Shown here: positions 1-7,798 of the stretch, in pieces | How positions within the stretch are numbered: position 1 is the first letter of the stretch | Layout: every line of letters begins with the position of its first letter | Assembly (NCBI RefSeq): GCF_001311075.1 | Contig: NZ_BBAD01000022.1 | Span: forward strand, 1-41,163 | Source of the DNA: Secundilactobacillus similis DSM 23365 = JCM 2765 | GTDB taxonomy: Bacteria; Bacillota; Bacilli; Lactobacillales; Lactobacillaceae | DNA length: 41,163 nucleotides | Reading direction: 5' to 3' | Translations under genes and position numbers: made by a program | Notes under the pieces: generated by a model | What the model saw: only the letters and a program-made list of their open reading frames with translations | Told to the model about the DNA's origin: nothing | Database searches by the model: none

Positions 1-118
1 ATAAAAATACTTTAGTTCCTGAGTAAATAATTTATTTATAATATTTAATCTGGATAGGTTTGTTAGATGCAAATTTCGAAACGCGCGGAAATAGACTAAT
101 TAAAGGGAGATATATGTA

Positions 119-325
119 ATGAAATTCTGTCCAAATTGCGGTCATAAATTAACGGAGAACACCCAGTTTTGTTCAGCGTGTGGGTTACTGCTAATCAATA
201 AGCGGTTGGTAACGCAATTAAGCACATTAAATTTCAGTTTAGAAATCGAGAATGGGCGACAGCGCGACCCCTTTGCCTTTCCAGAACTTGACGACCTCTA
301 TCAACAACTTCGATTAAAAAAATAA
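119..325 (+). CDS. small zinc-ribbon protein
   Basis: This is a 68-residue protein. Its first 25 residues form a zinc ribbon with two knuckles, CPNCG (residues 4-8) and CSACG (18-22), which should bind one Zn ion. The rest is a short polar tail with no membrane segment. The start is set by a GGGAG ribosome site about 9 bases upstream of ATG. The N-terminus closely resembles that of the zinc-ribbon membrane protein at 2750, so the two may share a fold and an ancestor. Function is unknown; such solitary ribbons in lactobacilli are normally annotated as hypothetical. It is convergent with the small gene pair that follows. Confidence 0.75.
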   Translation: MKFCPNCGHKLTENTQFCSACGLLLINKRLVTQLSTLNFSLEIENGRQRDPFAFPELDDLYQQLRLKK

Positions 326-333
326 AATAAAAA

Positions 334-368
334 TCTCGTAAGCATTTACGATAAATGCTCTTGCGAGA
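334..368. terminator. hairpin between convergent genes
   Basis: TCTCG and CGAGA arms enclose a second stem, AGCATTTA/TAAATGCT, with a 3-base loop. On the minus strand the hairpin is followed by a T-rich run, so it most likely terminates the small minus-strand operon. The T-tract on the plus strand is poor. Confidence 0.6.
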
Positions 369-407
369 CTTCATATTTATGTGAACAAATATGTGGCAGC
401 ACTTTAT

Positions 408-716
408 TCAAATAATTCCACGTGATGAGGCCTCTTGCTTCAACGCGTATTGTTTGGGAATAGATAAATCAGCACCTTGTTGAACTTTTCGAATTTCTTG
501 ACGAATTTGATTATCTGAAAAGTTACTATAAATGTCGGCCGCATGGTCAATTTTAGTTCGAGTTCTTTCTTGCTTATCTTGAAAATTATCAGAAGCTTTT
601 ATTAATCGCTCTTGTGCTTCTTCGCTCGTAGCATATTTGACACCTTTAACAACGCCTTTAGCAATTAACTTTGCACTACCGGTTACGGCAACGCCTAGCA
701 TATCTCTAAGCCCCAT
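408..716 (-). CDS. conserved hypothetical protein, 102 aa
   Basis: This is a soluble, charged, probably helical protein. The N-terminus (residues 1-30) is small and mildly hydrophobic, rich in Gly, Ala, Val and Lys, and resembles an amphipathic helix. Residues 31-75 are rich in Glu, Arg, Lys and Gln and could form a coiled coil. There is no cysteine and no recognisable catalytic motif. AGGGGA lies about 9 bases before the ATG. It is the second gene of a two-gene operon, starting 15 bases after the stop of the 55-residue gene upstream. I do not recognise a family. Confidence 0.6.
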   Translation of the reverse strand: MGLRDMLGVAVTGSAKLIAKGVVKGVKYATSEEAQERLIKASDNFQDKQERTRTKIDHAADIYSNFSDNQIRQEIRKVQQGADLSIPKQYALKQEASSRGII

Positions 717-731
717 AAAAATCGTCCCCTA

Positions 732-899
732 TCATTTCTTACGCGAAGAACCTGCATCGCTTCGTTTCTTGCGCCATGATCCATCACTATTGCGTGAACG
801 AACATCACCATTGGTTGGACCTGACTTAACGACTGGTCCACCAGCGGTGTGAGGGTTGCGGTTAACTTTTTTCTTTGAAAGCGAATCAAATAATCCCAT
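732..899 (-). CDS. small basic protein, 55 aa
   Basis: A short reading frame begins MGLFDSLSKKK and ends in KRSDAGSSRKK. It has a very good ribosome site (GGGGAGG, 8 bases before ATG) and a matched promoter upstream. The protein is strongly basic, with Lys/Arg clusters at both ends and a Gly/Ser/Asn-rich middle (HTAGGPVVKSGPTNGD), so it is probably disordered or nucleic-acid binding. It is first in an operon with the 102-residue hypothetical protein. Another frame over the same bases can be read, but it has no ribosome site. Function is unknown. Confidence 0.6.
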   Translation of the reverse strand: MGLFDSLSKKKVNRNPHTAGGPVVKSGPTNGDVRSRNSDGSWRKKRSDAGSSRKK

Positions 900-937
900 G
901 ATGAAGCCTCCCCTTAGAATTGAATAACTACAACCTT

Positions 938-966
938 ATTTTATCATGTAAGCGCTTTATAGTCAC
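938..966 (-). promoter_or_regulatory. promoter of the small-protein operon
   Basis: On the minus strand GTGACT (961-966) is separated by 17 bases from TAAAAT (938-943). The latter is preceded by TGA, giving an extended -10. The leader to the first ATG is about 30 bases. Confidence 0.5.
946..960 (+). promoter_or_regulatory. cre-like site (CcpA)
   Basis: ATGTAAGCGCTTTAT matches the Gram-positive cre consensus WTGNAANCGNWNNCW at all but one position. It sits between the -35 and -10 elements of the small-protein promoter, where CcpA binding would repress. This is an inference from the motif only. Confidence 0.45.
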
Positions 967-1006
967 TTAGTGAAGTCAATTAGAGTTGAATGAAACAAAT
1001 TAGTTA

Positions 1007-2007
1007 TTATAAGTACCGCTTTCGCATCAACTCAATCTCCTTCCCAATCCCCTGCACCAAACTCTCCGGCCCCAACACCCGCACATTAGCTCCCTGACTC
1101 AACAACCACATCATCACGCCCCGCTCCCCAAACACCTCAGCCTCAATCACCACAGAACCCCCAGCATCCGGTTGCCGGTTCCGCAACCCGTCATCGGTAA
1201 TAATTTCCTCATCACCATTCGCCAAATACCGCTTCACAACCCGCGCAGTTGGTAACCGATCCAACGCGGCTTCAACGATGCCCCAGAACTGGAAGCGTAC
1301 GGTGATCAGGGAGCCGGGATACATGAACTGGATGCGCTGGCGGAACTGGCCGTCTTCGAAGCGGTCAGCGCGAGAACGGGTGATAGTGGTATCAGCGGTA
1401 GTGTAGCCCTGGATACGGTCGGCACGGTAGAGGAGGTTGGACGCGTACTTTTCGTTGTAGGACACCACGTAAAAATAATATTCAGAGAAGATAATGGCCT
1501 CGGGTAGAATTGTCCGGGTGACCGTTTGCTTGTCGCGACGCTGGTAGGTAATGACCAGCGTCTTTTTTGTCGAATGGCCTGACTGAAGTCCCAGAGGCTG
1601 TTGAGGAGGTTTTGGTGGTGGTGCACTGGTTCGTAGAAGAAGGCTTCGTTTTTGATAATCGGTTCAACGGCTTTGCGGTCGCTGGTTTTGATCAGTTGGA
1701 GGAGGCCACGCAACGTGCTGTTAAGTTCCTGCTTATTGAGTGCACGGCTAGCCAGTAGCACCTTGATGAGCACGAGAACTTCTCGGGGTGTAAGTTCATG
1801 TTGTTCGGACACGAGTTGGTAGCCGGCGTCGGTGTGCACGATGGATTGGTGCGCGCTGGTGTCGGCTAAAAAGACGTTCAATTCACTGATGTCACGCTGA
1901 ATTGCCCGGGGGCTAACCTCGAATTGCTGCACGAGGTCGGTTTTTTGGAGACGAGCGCCGTTGAGAAGGTCGTAGAAGATTTGGAGTTGTCGAAAGTTTT
2001 TAGCCAT
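1007..2007 (-). CDS. WYL-domain transcriptional regulator (frameshifted as sequenced)
   Basis: The protein has an N-terminal DeoR/HTH_11-type winged helix (about residues 5-60, with the recognition segment VSPRAIQRDISELN) followed by a WYL-type ligand-binding region (SEYYFYVVSYN...YRADRI). A C-terminal domain follows (GSVVIEAEVFGERGVMMWLL). As sequenced the frame breaks in a run of six T (1563-1568, plus strand). One additional T restores a continuous protein of about 333 residues, normal for YafY/PafC-like WYL regulators. AGGTGAT precedes the ATG. It is divergent from the Mor-type gene at 2089. WYL regulators usually sense nucleotides or small ligands, and the target here is unknown. Confidence 0.8.
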
Positions 2008-2029
2008 TTGATCACCTTTTTGATTCTGG

Positions 2030-2073
2030 TAGACGAAATCTGTCTATCTAATTTGATACCTTGAGTATATCAA
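2030..2073. promoter_or_regulatory. two inverted repeats between divergent regulators
   Basis: TAGAC-N7-GTCTA (2030-2046) and TTGATA-N9-TATCAA (2053-2073) lie side by side in the 81-base space between the WYL gene and the Mor-like gene. They are candidate operators for either regulator. Confidence 0.4.
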
Positions 2074-2088
2074 AAAGGAGTGGTGAAG

Positions 2089-2346
2089 ATGACAGAAATC
2101 GACCAACAGGCCCTACACGAACTTTATAGTCAGTTAAATACCTTGGTGGGCACCGAAAATATGTTGAAAATCTGGCGGGTATTTAACGGCATGCAGGTGA
2201 CATTTCCGGCACACCTCTACAGCCGCCAACTCGCGGCATTACGGATTCAGCAACTGTACGATGGCACCAATACCCGAGACCTCGCTCGCCGATACCAGTA
2301 CTCGCAAAAGTGGGTACAGCAGGTACTCAAAGCGCAGCGTAAATAG
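2089..2346 (+). CDS. Mor transcription activator family protein (copy 1)
   Basis: This is an 85-residue protein of the Mor/C family of phage Mu middle-operon activators. An N-terminal helical dimerisation region (LHELYSQLNTLVGTENMLKIW) is followed by the linker (FPAHLYSRQLA) and a C-terminal helix-turn-helix (DLARRYQYSQKWVQQVLK). The ATG at 2089 is preferred over two in-frame GTG codons because AAGGAG lies 8 bases upstream of it. No phage genes are nearby, so this is a stand-alone regulator. A paralogue follows at 2451. Confidence 0.8.
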   Translation: MTEIDQQALHELYSQLNTLVGTENMLKIWRVFNGMQVTFPAHLYSRQLAALRIQQLYDGTNTRDLARRYQYSQKWVQQVLKAQRK

Positions 2347-2450
2347 TGCATTTAATAGTGAACTTTCCACGGGGAGTTCAACCGAAGAGTGCCGTATCTA
2401 AGCCGTTTTCTTGTTGTTAAGATAATACTAATAAGAAAGGGGAGGGGTAC

Positions 2451-2732
2451 GTGACAGAACCGGTTGACAAACGACTGTTGCAGCCACTTTACGAACGCCT
2501 AGAACAGTTACTGGGACCAGAAGCGATGTTGATGGTTTGGTCGGAATATAAGGGGACGCAGATCAACTTTCCGGCGCACTTATATAACCGCGAACGCGTC
2601 CAGCAACGGCTAATGCGAGAGCACCTCGATGACCGCCCGCAACAGCTTGCCAGAAAGTACGGCTATTCGCAAAAGTGGGTCCAACAAGTCCAGCGTGAGG
2701 GACGCCAAAGGGCTGAGAAGCAAGATCAATAA
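2451..2732 (+). CDS. Mor transcription activator family protein (copy 2)
   Basis: This is a 93-residue paralogue of the preceding gene with the same layout: a dimerisation region (LYERLEQLLGPEAMLMVW), the FPAHLYNRER linker and the helix-turn-helix (QLARKYGYSQKWVQQVQ). The helix-turn-helix is almost the same as copy 1, so the two may recognise similar sites or heterodimerise. It starts at GTG with AGGGGAGG upstream. The stop lies 17 bases before the zinc-ribbon/DUF805 gene, so it may be the first gene of that operon and its regulator. Confidence 0.8.
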   Translation: MTEPVDKRLLQPLYERLEQLLGPEAMLMVWSEYKGTQINFPAHLYNRERVQQRLMREHLDDRPQQLARKYGYSQKWVQQVQREGRQRAEKQDQ

Positions 2733-2749
2733 ACAAGGGGATGTTTTGA

Positions 2750-3382
2750 ATGAAGTTTTGTCCAAATTGTGGGAATGCGTTACAACCAGGGGTTAAATTT
2801 TGCCCAGCGTGTGGGATGAAGATTGAAGCGATGCAGTCAGTGAGTGACCAACCAGAGGCACCTGAAACTAATGGTCAATCAACGAAGTCAAACGATTTAC
2901 AAGCTACTGGTTTGACGGATGCGGCGACAATCCAATCGACACAATCCGTAACTGATGCGCAACCAACGCAACAAGTACAAACCAGCCAGCAAACGGCTTA
3001 TGAGCAACAAGCGCAGTTTAACCAACCACGTAATAACCAACGGGCGCAACAAGCAATTCCAGATCAACCCCAACTCGGGTTTGTGGGGAGTGTGCAGTAC
3101 GTGTTACAACACGCCTTTGAGTTTAACGGCAACGTACCAGAAAGCCGGAAGTCGGTGTTTTGGTGGGGGTATTTGGGCATGTGCATCATCAGTATCATTT
3201 TGGCCTTTATCCCGGTCGTTGGCGTGCTGCTGGATATCGCGGTTCAAGTCTTGTTGATTTCAGCTTGCATGCGGCGGTTAGCCTACATTGGACAAAATAC
3301 CGGAGTGGCTTGGTTGCTGATCATTCCAGTTGTTGGTCTCTATCCATACTTTCTCATGCTCCTCGATAGAAAGGCGGCCTGA
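2750..3382 (+). CDS. zinc-ribbon plus DUF805-like membrane protein
   Basis: Residues 1-25 are a zinc ribbon (CPNCG at 4-8, CPACG at 18-22). Residues 30-105 form a Gln/Thr/Ser-rich disordered linker. The C-terminal 100 residues resemble DUF805: a Trp-rich entry (KSVFWWGYLG), two hydrophobic helices, the ACMRRLAYIGQNTGVAWLL motif and a last helix ending near the C-terminus. About three to four membrane segments are expected, with the ribbon in the cytoplasm. It is tightly coupled to the next gene, with ATG 3 bases after this stop. The role is unknown; the ribbon suggests a membrane-bound sensor or partner. Confidence 0.75.
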   Translation: MKFCPNCGNALQPGVKFCPACGMKIEAMQSVSDQPEAPETNGQSTKSNDLQATGLTDAATIQSTQSVTDAQPTQQVQTSQQTAYEQQAQFNQPRNNQRAQQAIPDQPQLGFVGSVQYVLQHAFEFNGNVPESRKSVFWWGYLGMCIISIILAFIPVVGVLLDIAVQVLLISACMRRLAYIGQNTGVAWLLIIPVVGLYPYFLMLLDRKAA

Positions 3383-3384
3383 CG

Positions 3385-4191
3385 ATGAAACGACGGGATT
3401 TAATTGCGCTGGTATTAGCAATCGTGGTGATCCTGGTTGGTGGGACGTTGTTGGTGAAGACGCGGTTGGTGACGTCTAAGGCACAGTTAGCTAATCAGGT
3501 GACGACGGCAGTTGAAAAGCAGGATAGTAAACTATTTTTGAAGCAGTTTGACAAAGAAAGTAAGGTCTCTCGCTTTGCCGATTTAGGTGCCAAATCAGTT
3601 TTGAAGGACTGGAAAAAACACGCCACCATTTCACCTGAAGAAATTGGTCAGCGAGTAGTTGCTGATAAATCAATCAGTGGTGCCGATAATGATTATCGTT
3701 TTTTCGTTCAAAAGAAGACGCGATTTCTGTTTTTTAAGAGCTACTATCTGCGTGCTGGCTTAACGCGATTAAAACCGGATCAAAATTCTAAGGATGGCAA
3801 AATCAAAGTAAACGGTCAAACGGTTCAGTTAAGTGATTTTGATGACGGCTTTTTCCCCGGAATATATGATTTTGTGACTAAGTTGAAGATTAATGGGATT
3901 AAATACAGCAATGACTATGATTACAGTTTAACGGGAAATTCAGCAACCTTTGCGTTTGATTTTGAATTTGATGATGACTCAAACGACTCGGATACCAACT
4001 ACGATGACAGCGCCGATGACGAAGATTCAGACAGCACCGACAAAGCCTACGCCACGATGAACGATTCCGAGTACGAGAGTAAGGCGGATGAAATCGGTGA
4101 TGCACTCGATAAGACCTATGGGGAAGAACAATCAACCTATAGTTCATACGATGACAGTCAGTATCCAGATTATCAAGGGAATACGAAGTAA
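3385..4191 (+). CDS. TcaA/YvbJ-like membrane-anchored protein
   Basis: This is a 268-residue protein with a single N-terminal membrane helix (residues 5-25) and an extracellular region. Residues 32-95 (KAQLANQVTTAVEKQD...FADLGAKSVLKDWKKH) resemble the second domain of TcaA-family proteins. Residues about 130-170 (GKIKVNGQTV...FFPGIYDF) resemble the following TcaA beta domain. The C-terminus is a low-complexity acidic tail rich in Asp, Ser and Tyr. Canonical TcaA carries its zinc ribbon on the same chain. Here the ribbon is on the preceding gene, 2 bases upstream, so the pair may be a split version. TcaA is linked to cell-wall stress in staphylococci; the substrate here is unknown. Confidence 0.65.
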   Translation: MKRRDLIALVLAIVVILVGGTLLVKTRLVTSKAQLANQVTTAVEKQDSKLFLKQFDKESKVSRFADLGAKSVLKDWKKHATISPEEIGQRVVADKSISGADNDYRFFVQKKTRFLFFKSYYLRAGLTRLKPDQNSKDGKIKVNGQTVQLSDFDDGFFPGIYDFVTKLKINGIKYSNDYDYSLTGNSATFAFDFEFDDDSNDSDTNYDDSADDEDSDSTDKAYATMNDSEYESKADEIGDALDKTYGEEQSTYSSYDDSQYPDYQGNTK

Positions 4192-4213
4192 CGATCGTTA
4201 GGAGGAAATGATA

Positions 4214-5062
4214 ATGATTAAAGGCACTTGGACCAAAGCAACCGCAGTGATGTTAGGAACAGTTTTGATGGGAACGGCAATCGTCCCCGCTATCAATCAG
4301 CCAATGACGGCGGGCACAGCGAGCGTGCAGGCGGCGGAACGGACGAGTAATAAGGCGGATTTTGAAGCTGTGAAGAAGGCGTTGTCTGAAAGCAGTACCA
4401 CGACTCAAAATTATATTGCGAAAAGAGTTAACTATGAGGGTAACGGGACAATCACATCTTCGTACGCGCTGCCTAATGATAGTACTGGCAGCATGCCGTA
4501 TGTCATCAATTCAATCGCGTATAGTTCAGTGTATAATGCACCGTTAAATGATAGTGGGGGTGTTGTTTTAGGATCTGATTTTGAACAGGACTGGGCAGCG
4601 GTAACTGACCTTTACCACTATTTCGCGCCACGTTTTTCAAGTGAGGACCAAGCGCAACTGGCTGACATGTATGCGCAGGTCCAAAATAAAACTATTCAAG
4701 AGGGAAAAACGGATGCCGTTCAACATTTTGGGCTGACGTTAAGTACTGACGTCTTCGAATACGGCGCCATCGTCTACCACACACCAGCCACTACCAAGAG
4801 TACGATCTCAAAGTTATCAGCTAAGAAGACGGCTTCGAAAAAATACGTCAAGGTTACTGGAACGGCCAAGTTAACAAAATCAGCCAATTACGCGCGCATC
4901 AAGACGTATAAAGGCTACCGCTACGCTAAGTTGAGTAGCAAGCACACCTTCAGTAAGACCATCTACGCACCAAAGGCCAAGACGGTTAAGGTGACGGTTG
5001 GGCACTATGCGAACGGGCACTATACAGCGGTGACGGGGACGAAGACTGTTCGGGTGAAGTAA
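4214..5062 (+). CDS. secreted basic protein, unknown family
   Basis: It has a signal peptide with a Lys-containing start and hydrophobic core (TAVMLGTVLMGTAIVPAI) and probable cleavage near VQAA. The central region (about 45-195) is a soluble domain with no motif I recognise. The C-terminal 85 residues are rich in Lys, Tyr and Thr in a beta-type pattern (KYVKVTGTAKL...KTVKVTVGHY), typical of wall-associated modules in lactobacilli. The ATG at 4214 is chosen because GGAGG (4201-4205) lies 8 bases before it, while the ATG at 4208 is only 2 bases away. It is third in the operon with the zinc-ribbon and TcaA-like genes. Confidence 0.7.
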   Translation: MIKGTWTKATAVMLGTVLMGTAIVPAINQPMTAGTASVQAAERTSNKADFEAVKKALSESSTTTQNYIAKRVNYEGNGTITSSYALPNDSTGSMPYVINSIAYSSVYNAPLNDSGGVVLGSDFEQDWAAVTDLYHYFAPRFSSEDQAQLADMYAQVQNKTIQEGKTDAVQHFGLTLSTDVFEYGAIVYHTPATTKSTISKLSAKKTASKKYVKVTGTAKLTKSANYARIKTYKGYRYAKLSSKHTFSKTIYAPKAKTVKVTVGHYANGHYTAVTGTKTVRVK

Positions 5063-5081
5063 ATCATATTAATGCTAAATT

Positions 5082-5128
5082 AAAATACGGTATGGACTTC
5101 CATTTCGAAAGTTCATACCGTATTTTTT
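5082..5128. terminator. bidirectional terminator
   Basis: AAAATACGGTATG pairs with CATACCGTATTTT around a loop containing a second short stem (ACTT/AAGT), followed by a T run. It separates the secreted-protein operon from the convergent flavoprotein gene and can serve both. Confidence 0.8.
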
Positions 5129-5149
5129 AATGGTTATAAAAATCTGTTG

Positions 5150-6495
5150 TTATCCCCGCGGCAACAACGTCCCCAACAAATCAATCACCCCACTAGTCGC
5201 ACTAGGAAAGGCAAAAATTTGTTGTTGCAGTTGGTCGACGGTAAAGTGCGCGTTGATGATCAACGTCAGTAAGTTAACCAAATCATCACCATCGTCAGCG
5301 TATAAGCTGGCCCCAACCAAGTAACCGGCCTTATCAAAGACCAAAGTTGCTTCAGCATCCAACGCCAACTTAAACTCGAAGGCTAATTGTTGACCAAATG
5401 GCACGACTTGAGTCCGGTAAAGGTCAGCATGCGCTTCAGCTTCCGCCGCGTTCACACCAACTTCGGCTAACCGTGGCATAGTGAAGACCACGCTTGGAAT
5501 GGCTGGGTAGCTGATTGGGTCAGTATTACCTAGAATGGTCCGGGCAATGTAGTTCGATTCAAAGGTGGCGGTTGGCGTCAGCTTAGGTTGAACCTTGTCG
5601 ATGACGTCGCCACTGACGAAGATGTTTGGCACAGTCGTTTGAAGGTGGTCGTTAACCTTGATGCCACGGGCAGAAGCTTCGATGTTTAAGTCTTCTAAGC
5701 CGAGGTTCTCAACGTTAGCTACCCGACCAGTTGCGCCAAGCACGTAATCAGCATCGATGGTCAAACCGCTCTTGGTGGTAACGGTGTAGGTATCGTCAGT
5801 CGCCGAAACTTCAGTTACCGCTTCATTAAAGTGGAATTGAACGCCTTGCGCTTCCAACTTCGCCTGCAGTTTCGCAACGTAGGTTTGGTTAAATGCCCCC
5901 AACGCTCGGTCGCCAAATTCCACAATGTGCACTTCGCGGCCCATCGTTGCGGCCATGGCAGTGAATTCCATTGCAATCACACCGGCGCCGATGAAGACGA
6001 GCCGTTGTGGCATTTCGGGTAAGTCTAAGAATTCACGACTGTCGTGGATGTACTCGTTGCCCGAAATTGGCAGGGTAGCGGGACGTTGGCCGGTTCCGAT
6101 GACGATGTAGTCACTGGTATAAGTCTGATCGCCGATACGAACGGTGTGGGCGTCCGCAATCTTAGCTGCGCCAGTCAACAAGTCGATGCCCATCTTAGTG
6201 AACAACTGGCTCATCGTAGGTGCCAGTGGGTCGATGACGTTGTGCTTGTAGGCCATCAGGCTGGCCAGTCAATCGTTGGGACACTGTTGACGCCGTGACC
6301 TTGGAAGCGTTGAAGCTGTTCAGTTAATTGAAAGGGACCGTCCAGCGCGATTTTAGCGTCGCAACCGTAGTTGGTGCAGGTACCGCCAACTAAGTCTTTT
6401 TCAACAATGGCTACTTGCTTGCCGGCTTGCTTTAACGCAACGGCCGCGTGCCAAGTTGCGTGACCGGAGCCGATAAAAATAACATCATAGTTCAT
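5150..6495 (-). CDS. FAD/NAD(P)-dependent disulfide oxidoreductase family protein (frameshifted as sequenced)
   Basis: This is a glutathione reductase/mercuric reductase-like flavoprotein. It has an N-terminal FAD fold (VIFIGSGHATWHAA), the redox pair GGTCTNYGC, an NAD(P) fold (LVFIGAGVIAMEFTA) and the second FAD motif (NIFVSGDV). A C-terminal interface domain follows. One G is missing at 6259-6260 on the plus strand; adding it joins IDWPA to LMAYKHN and gives about 448 residues. The usual C-terminal HPTxxE active-site His-Glu pair reads FPSATS, so both residues are absent and the substrate may not be a simple disulfide. It lies downstream of an OhrR-like gene with an operator between them. 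Roles in oxidant or reactive-electrophile defence are likely. Confidence 0.8.
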
Positions 6496-6519
6496 ATATA
6501 AAATGCCTCCAAGGATTTA

Positions 6520-6539
6520 ATTAGTCGTGCACGATTAAT
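6520..6539. promoter_or_regulatory. OhrR-like operator upstream of the flavoprotein gene
   Basis: ATTAGTCGTGCACGATTAAT is a near-perfect palindrome with one mismatched pair. It lies 25 bases upstream of the flavoprotein ATG and closely matches the site upstream of the MarR/OhrR gene at 7004. The shared core is TTAGTCGTGYACGATT. Confidence 0.7.
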
Positions 6540-6558
6540 ATGGGGTAAGAAAACCGCT

Positions 6559-6987
6559 TTAGTCGTTAAAAGCGGTCATCAGTTTTTGATTGAGGGCGAG
6601 CGCTTGCTCGTAGTCGTCGATGGATAGGTCGTGGTGTGCCAAGCACGTGGCGAGGGCGTCGTGGATCGGCGCTTCGTTTTCACGGGCCATGTCAGTCAAG
6701 CTGACCAGTAGGCGACGTTTGTCGTTTTCTGGGTGCGTGCGGCTGACCCAGCCACGGTCTTCAAGCCGCCGAACCATCGGCGTCAAGGTGTTGGAATTTA
6801 GGTGCAGCGTGGCACCCAAGTCCCGTAACTCGCGGTGATCGTTTTCCCACAAGGTGGTGAGCAGTAAGTACTGCGGGTAGGTGAGGTTGTAGGGTGACAG
6901 CGCTTCTTGATAAAACTTGTTAAACAAACGATTGACGTTGTAGACGCTGAAGCAGAGCTGATCTGCCAAGTGAACGTGAGTCGTCAT
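6559..6987 (-). CDS. MarR-family redox regulator, OhrR-like
   Basis: This 142-residue winged-helix regulator has an N-terminal segment (DQLCFSVYNVNRLFNKFY) matching OhrR. Cys12 sits where the peroxide-sensing Cys15 of B. subtilis OhrR lies, and Tyr16 and Tyr26 fall exactly where its two hydrogen-bonding tyrosines are. A second Cys at 115 could act as the resolving cysteine, as in two-Cys OhrR proteins. The wing and recognition helix lie at about 58-95 (LHLNSNTLTPMVRRLEDRGW...NDKRR). No ohr peroxidase gene is adjacent; the partner is the flavoprotein gene downstream. Palindromes lie before both genes, so autoregulation is likely. Confidence 0.85.
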   Translation of the reverse strand: MTTHVHLADQLCFSVYNVNRLFNKFYQEALSPYNLTYPQYLLLTTLWENDHRELRDLGATLHLNSNTLTPMVRRLEDRGWVSRTHPENDKRRLLVSLTDMARENEAPIHDALATCLAHHDLSIDDYEQALALNQKLMTAFND

Positions 6988-7003
6988 AGCGCACCTCCAA
7001 ATG

Positions 7004-7021
7004 TTAGTCGTGTACGATTGA
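7004..7021. promoter_or_regulatory. OhrR-like operator upstream of the marR gene
   Basis: TTAGTCGTGTACGATTGA is an imperfect palindrome 16 bases upstream of the regulator ATG. It is nearly the same as the site at 6520-6539. The pair defines a small auto-regulated redox module. Confidence 0.65.
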
Positions 7022-7063
7022 ATTTTATATTACGCGTCTTTTTAACAAATAGCAACCGTTAAT

Positions 7064-7666
7064 TTAGCCGTTGATCCAGTTGGCGATAATGTCCGCCACG
7101 AAGGTTTCGCAAATTGCGGCCGCTAAACATAATGGCACAACAGCTATCAGGTAGCCTTTGAGAAGTGGTCGGCAGACTGGCATTAGCGGTTGCGTTGTTT
7201 CGGTTCGTTTGCGCCAATGATGCCATTTGAGGCGGATGATGCGATTGATTTCAAATAGGAAAGCGGCCAAGACACACATTTCGGTGTACTCCAGTAAGCT
7301 GTGTGGCAGGCTGCCAATTAGAATTGCAAGACCGGCACGAACACTATGACGCAGGGCGATACCATACAGAATTCCTGGCAGAATCGCGGTGAGAATCGGG
7401 TTCCAGAGATAAAGGTAACCAATCGGTATCAGTGATAAGACCAGCATAACTAATGGAATCTGAACACCATTGTGTAGGAAGTAGGTGCCGACTAACGACC
7501 ATCCCTTGGCGTGCGCAACGGATGAAGGGGTTACATTACTAGTCGCGTTGATTACGTGGCTCATATCGGGATTGATCAAATAGGTGATAATGGCGGCCAA
7601 TAGGGTGAGGATTACCATTAGCAACAGAAAATAAGTGGTACGGTGAATAATCGCTTGTCTAGACAT
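7064..7666 (-). CDS. SpoIIM-like (DUF95) integral membrane protein
   Basis: A protein of about 200 residues with five or so membrane helices. An N-terminal helix follows the start MSRQAIIHRTTYF, then a soluble loop, then a hydrophobic core. The core carries the family-like segment GIALRHSVRAGLAILIGSLPHSLLEYTEM, in which Gly-Pro-His-Glu positions match stage II sporulation protein M relatives. Such proteins are widespread in non-sporulating Firmicutes with unknown function. The ATG at 7666 is chosen because GGGAG lies upstream; an upstream in-frame extension has no ribosome site and overlaps the divergent arsC gene. Confidence 0.7.
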   Translation of the reverse strand: MSRQAIIHRTTYFLLLMVILTLLAAIITYLINPDMSHVINATSNVTPSSVAHAKGWSLVGTYFLHNGVQIPLVMLVLSLIPIGYLYLWNPILTAILPGILYGIALRHSVRAGLAILIGSLPHSLLEYTEMCVLAAFLFEINRIIRLKWHHWRKRTETTQPLMPVCRPLLKGYLIAVVPLCLAAAICETFVADIIANWING

Positions 7667-7798
7667 ATCGAACTCCCAAAATTGAAATTTGACGCTAGTT
7701 TCAGTATCACATAGACCCCTTAAAAATTCAAAAGACATCAGTTGCACCAATGGCAGATTTTCGGTAATCTTGATCATAAATAGGTGAAGGAGCGTACG

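Noticed and set aside
637..852. Open frame of 71 codons on the plus strand over the two small minus-strand genes
   Set aside because: It has no ribosome site or recognisable protein features, while both minus-strand frames have strong ribosome sites and a promoter.
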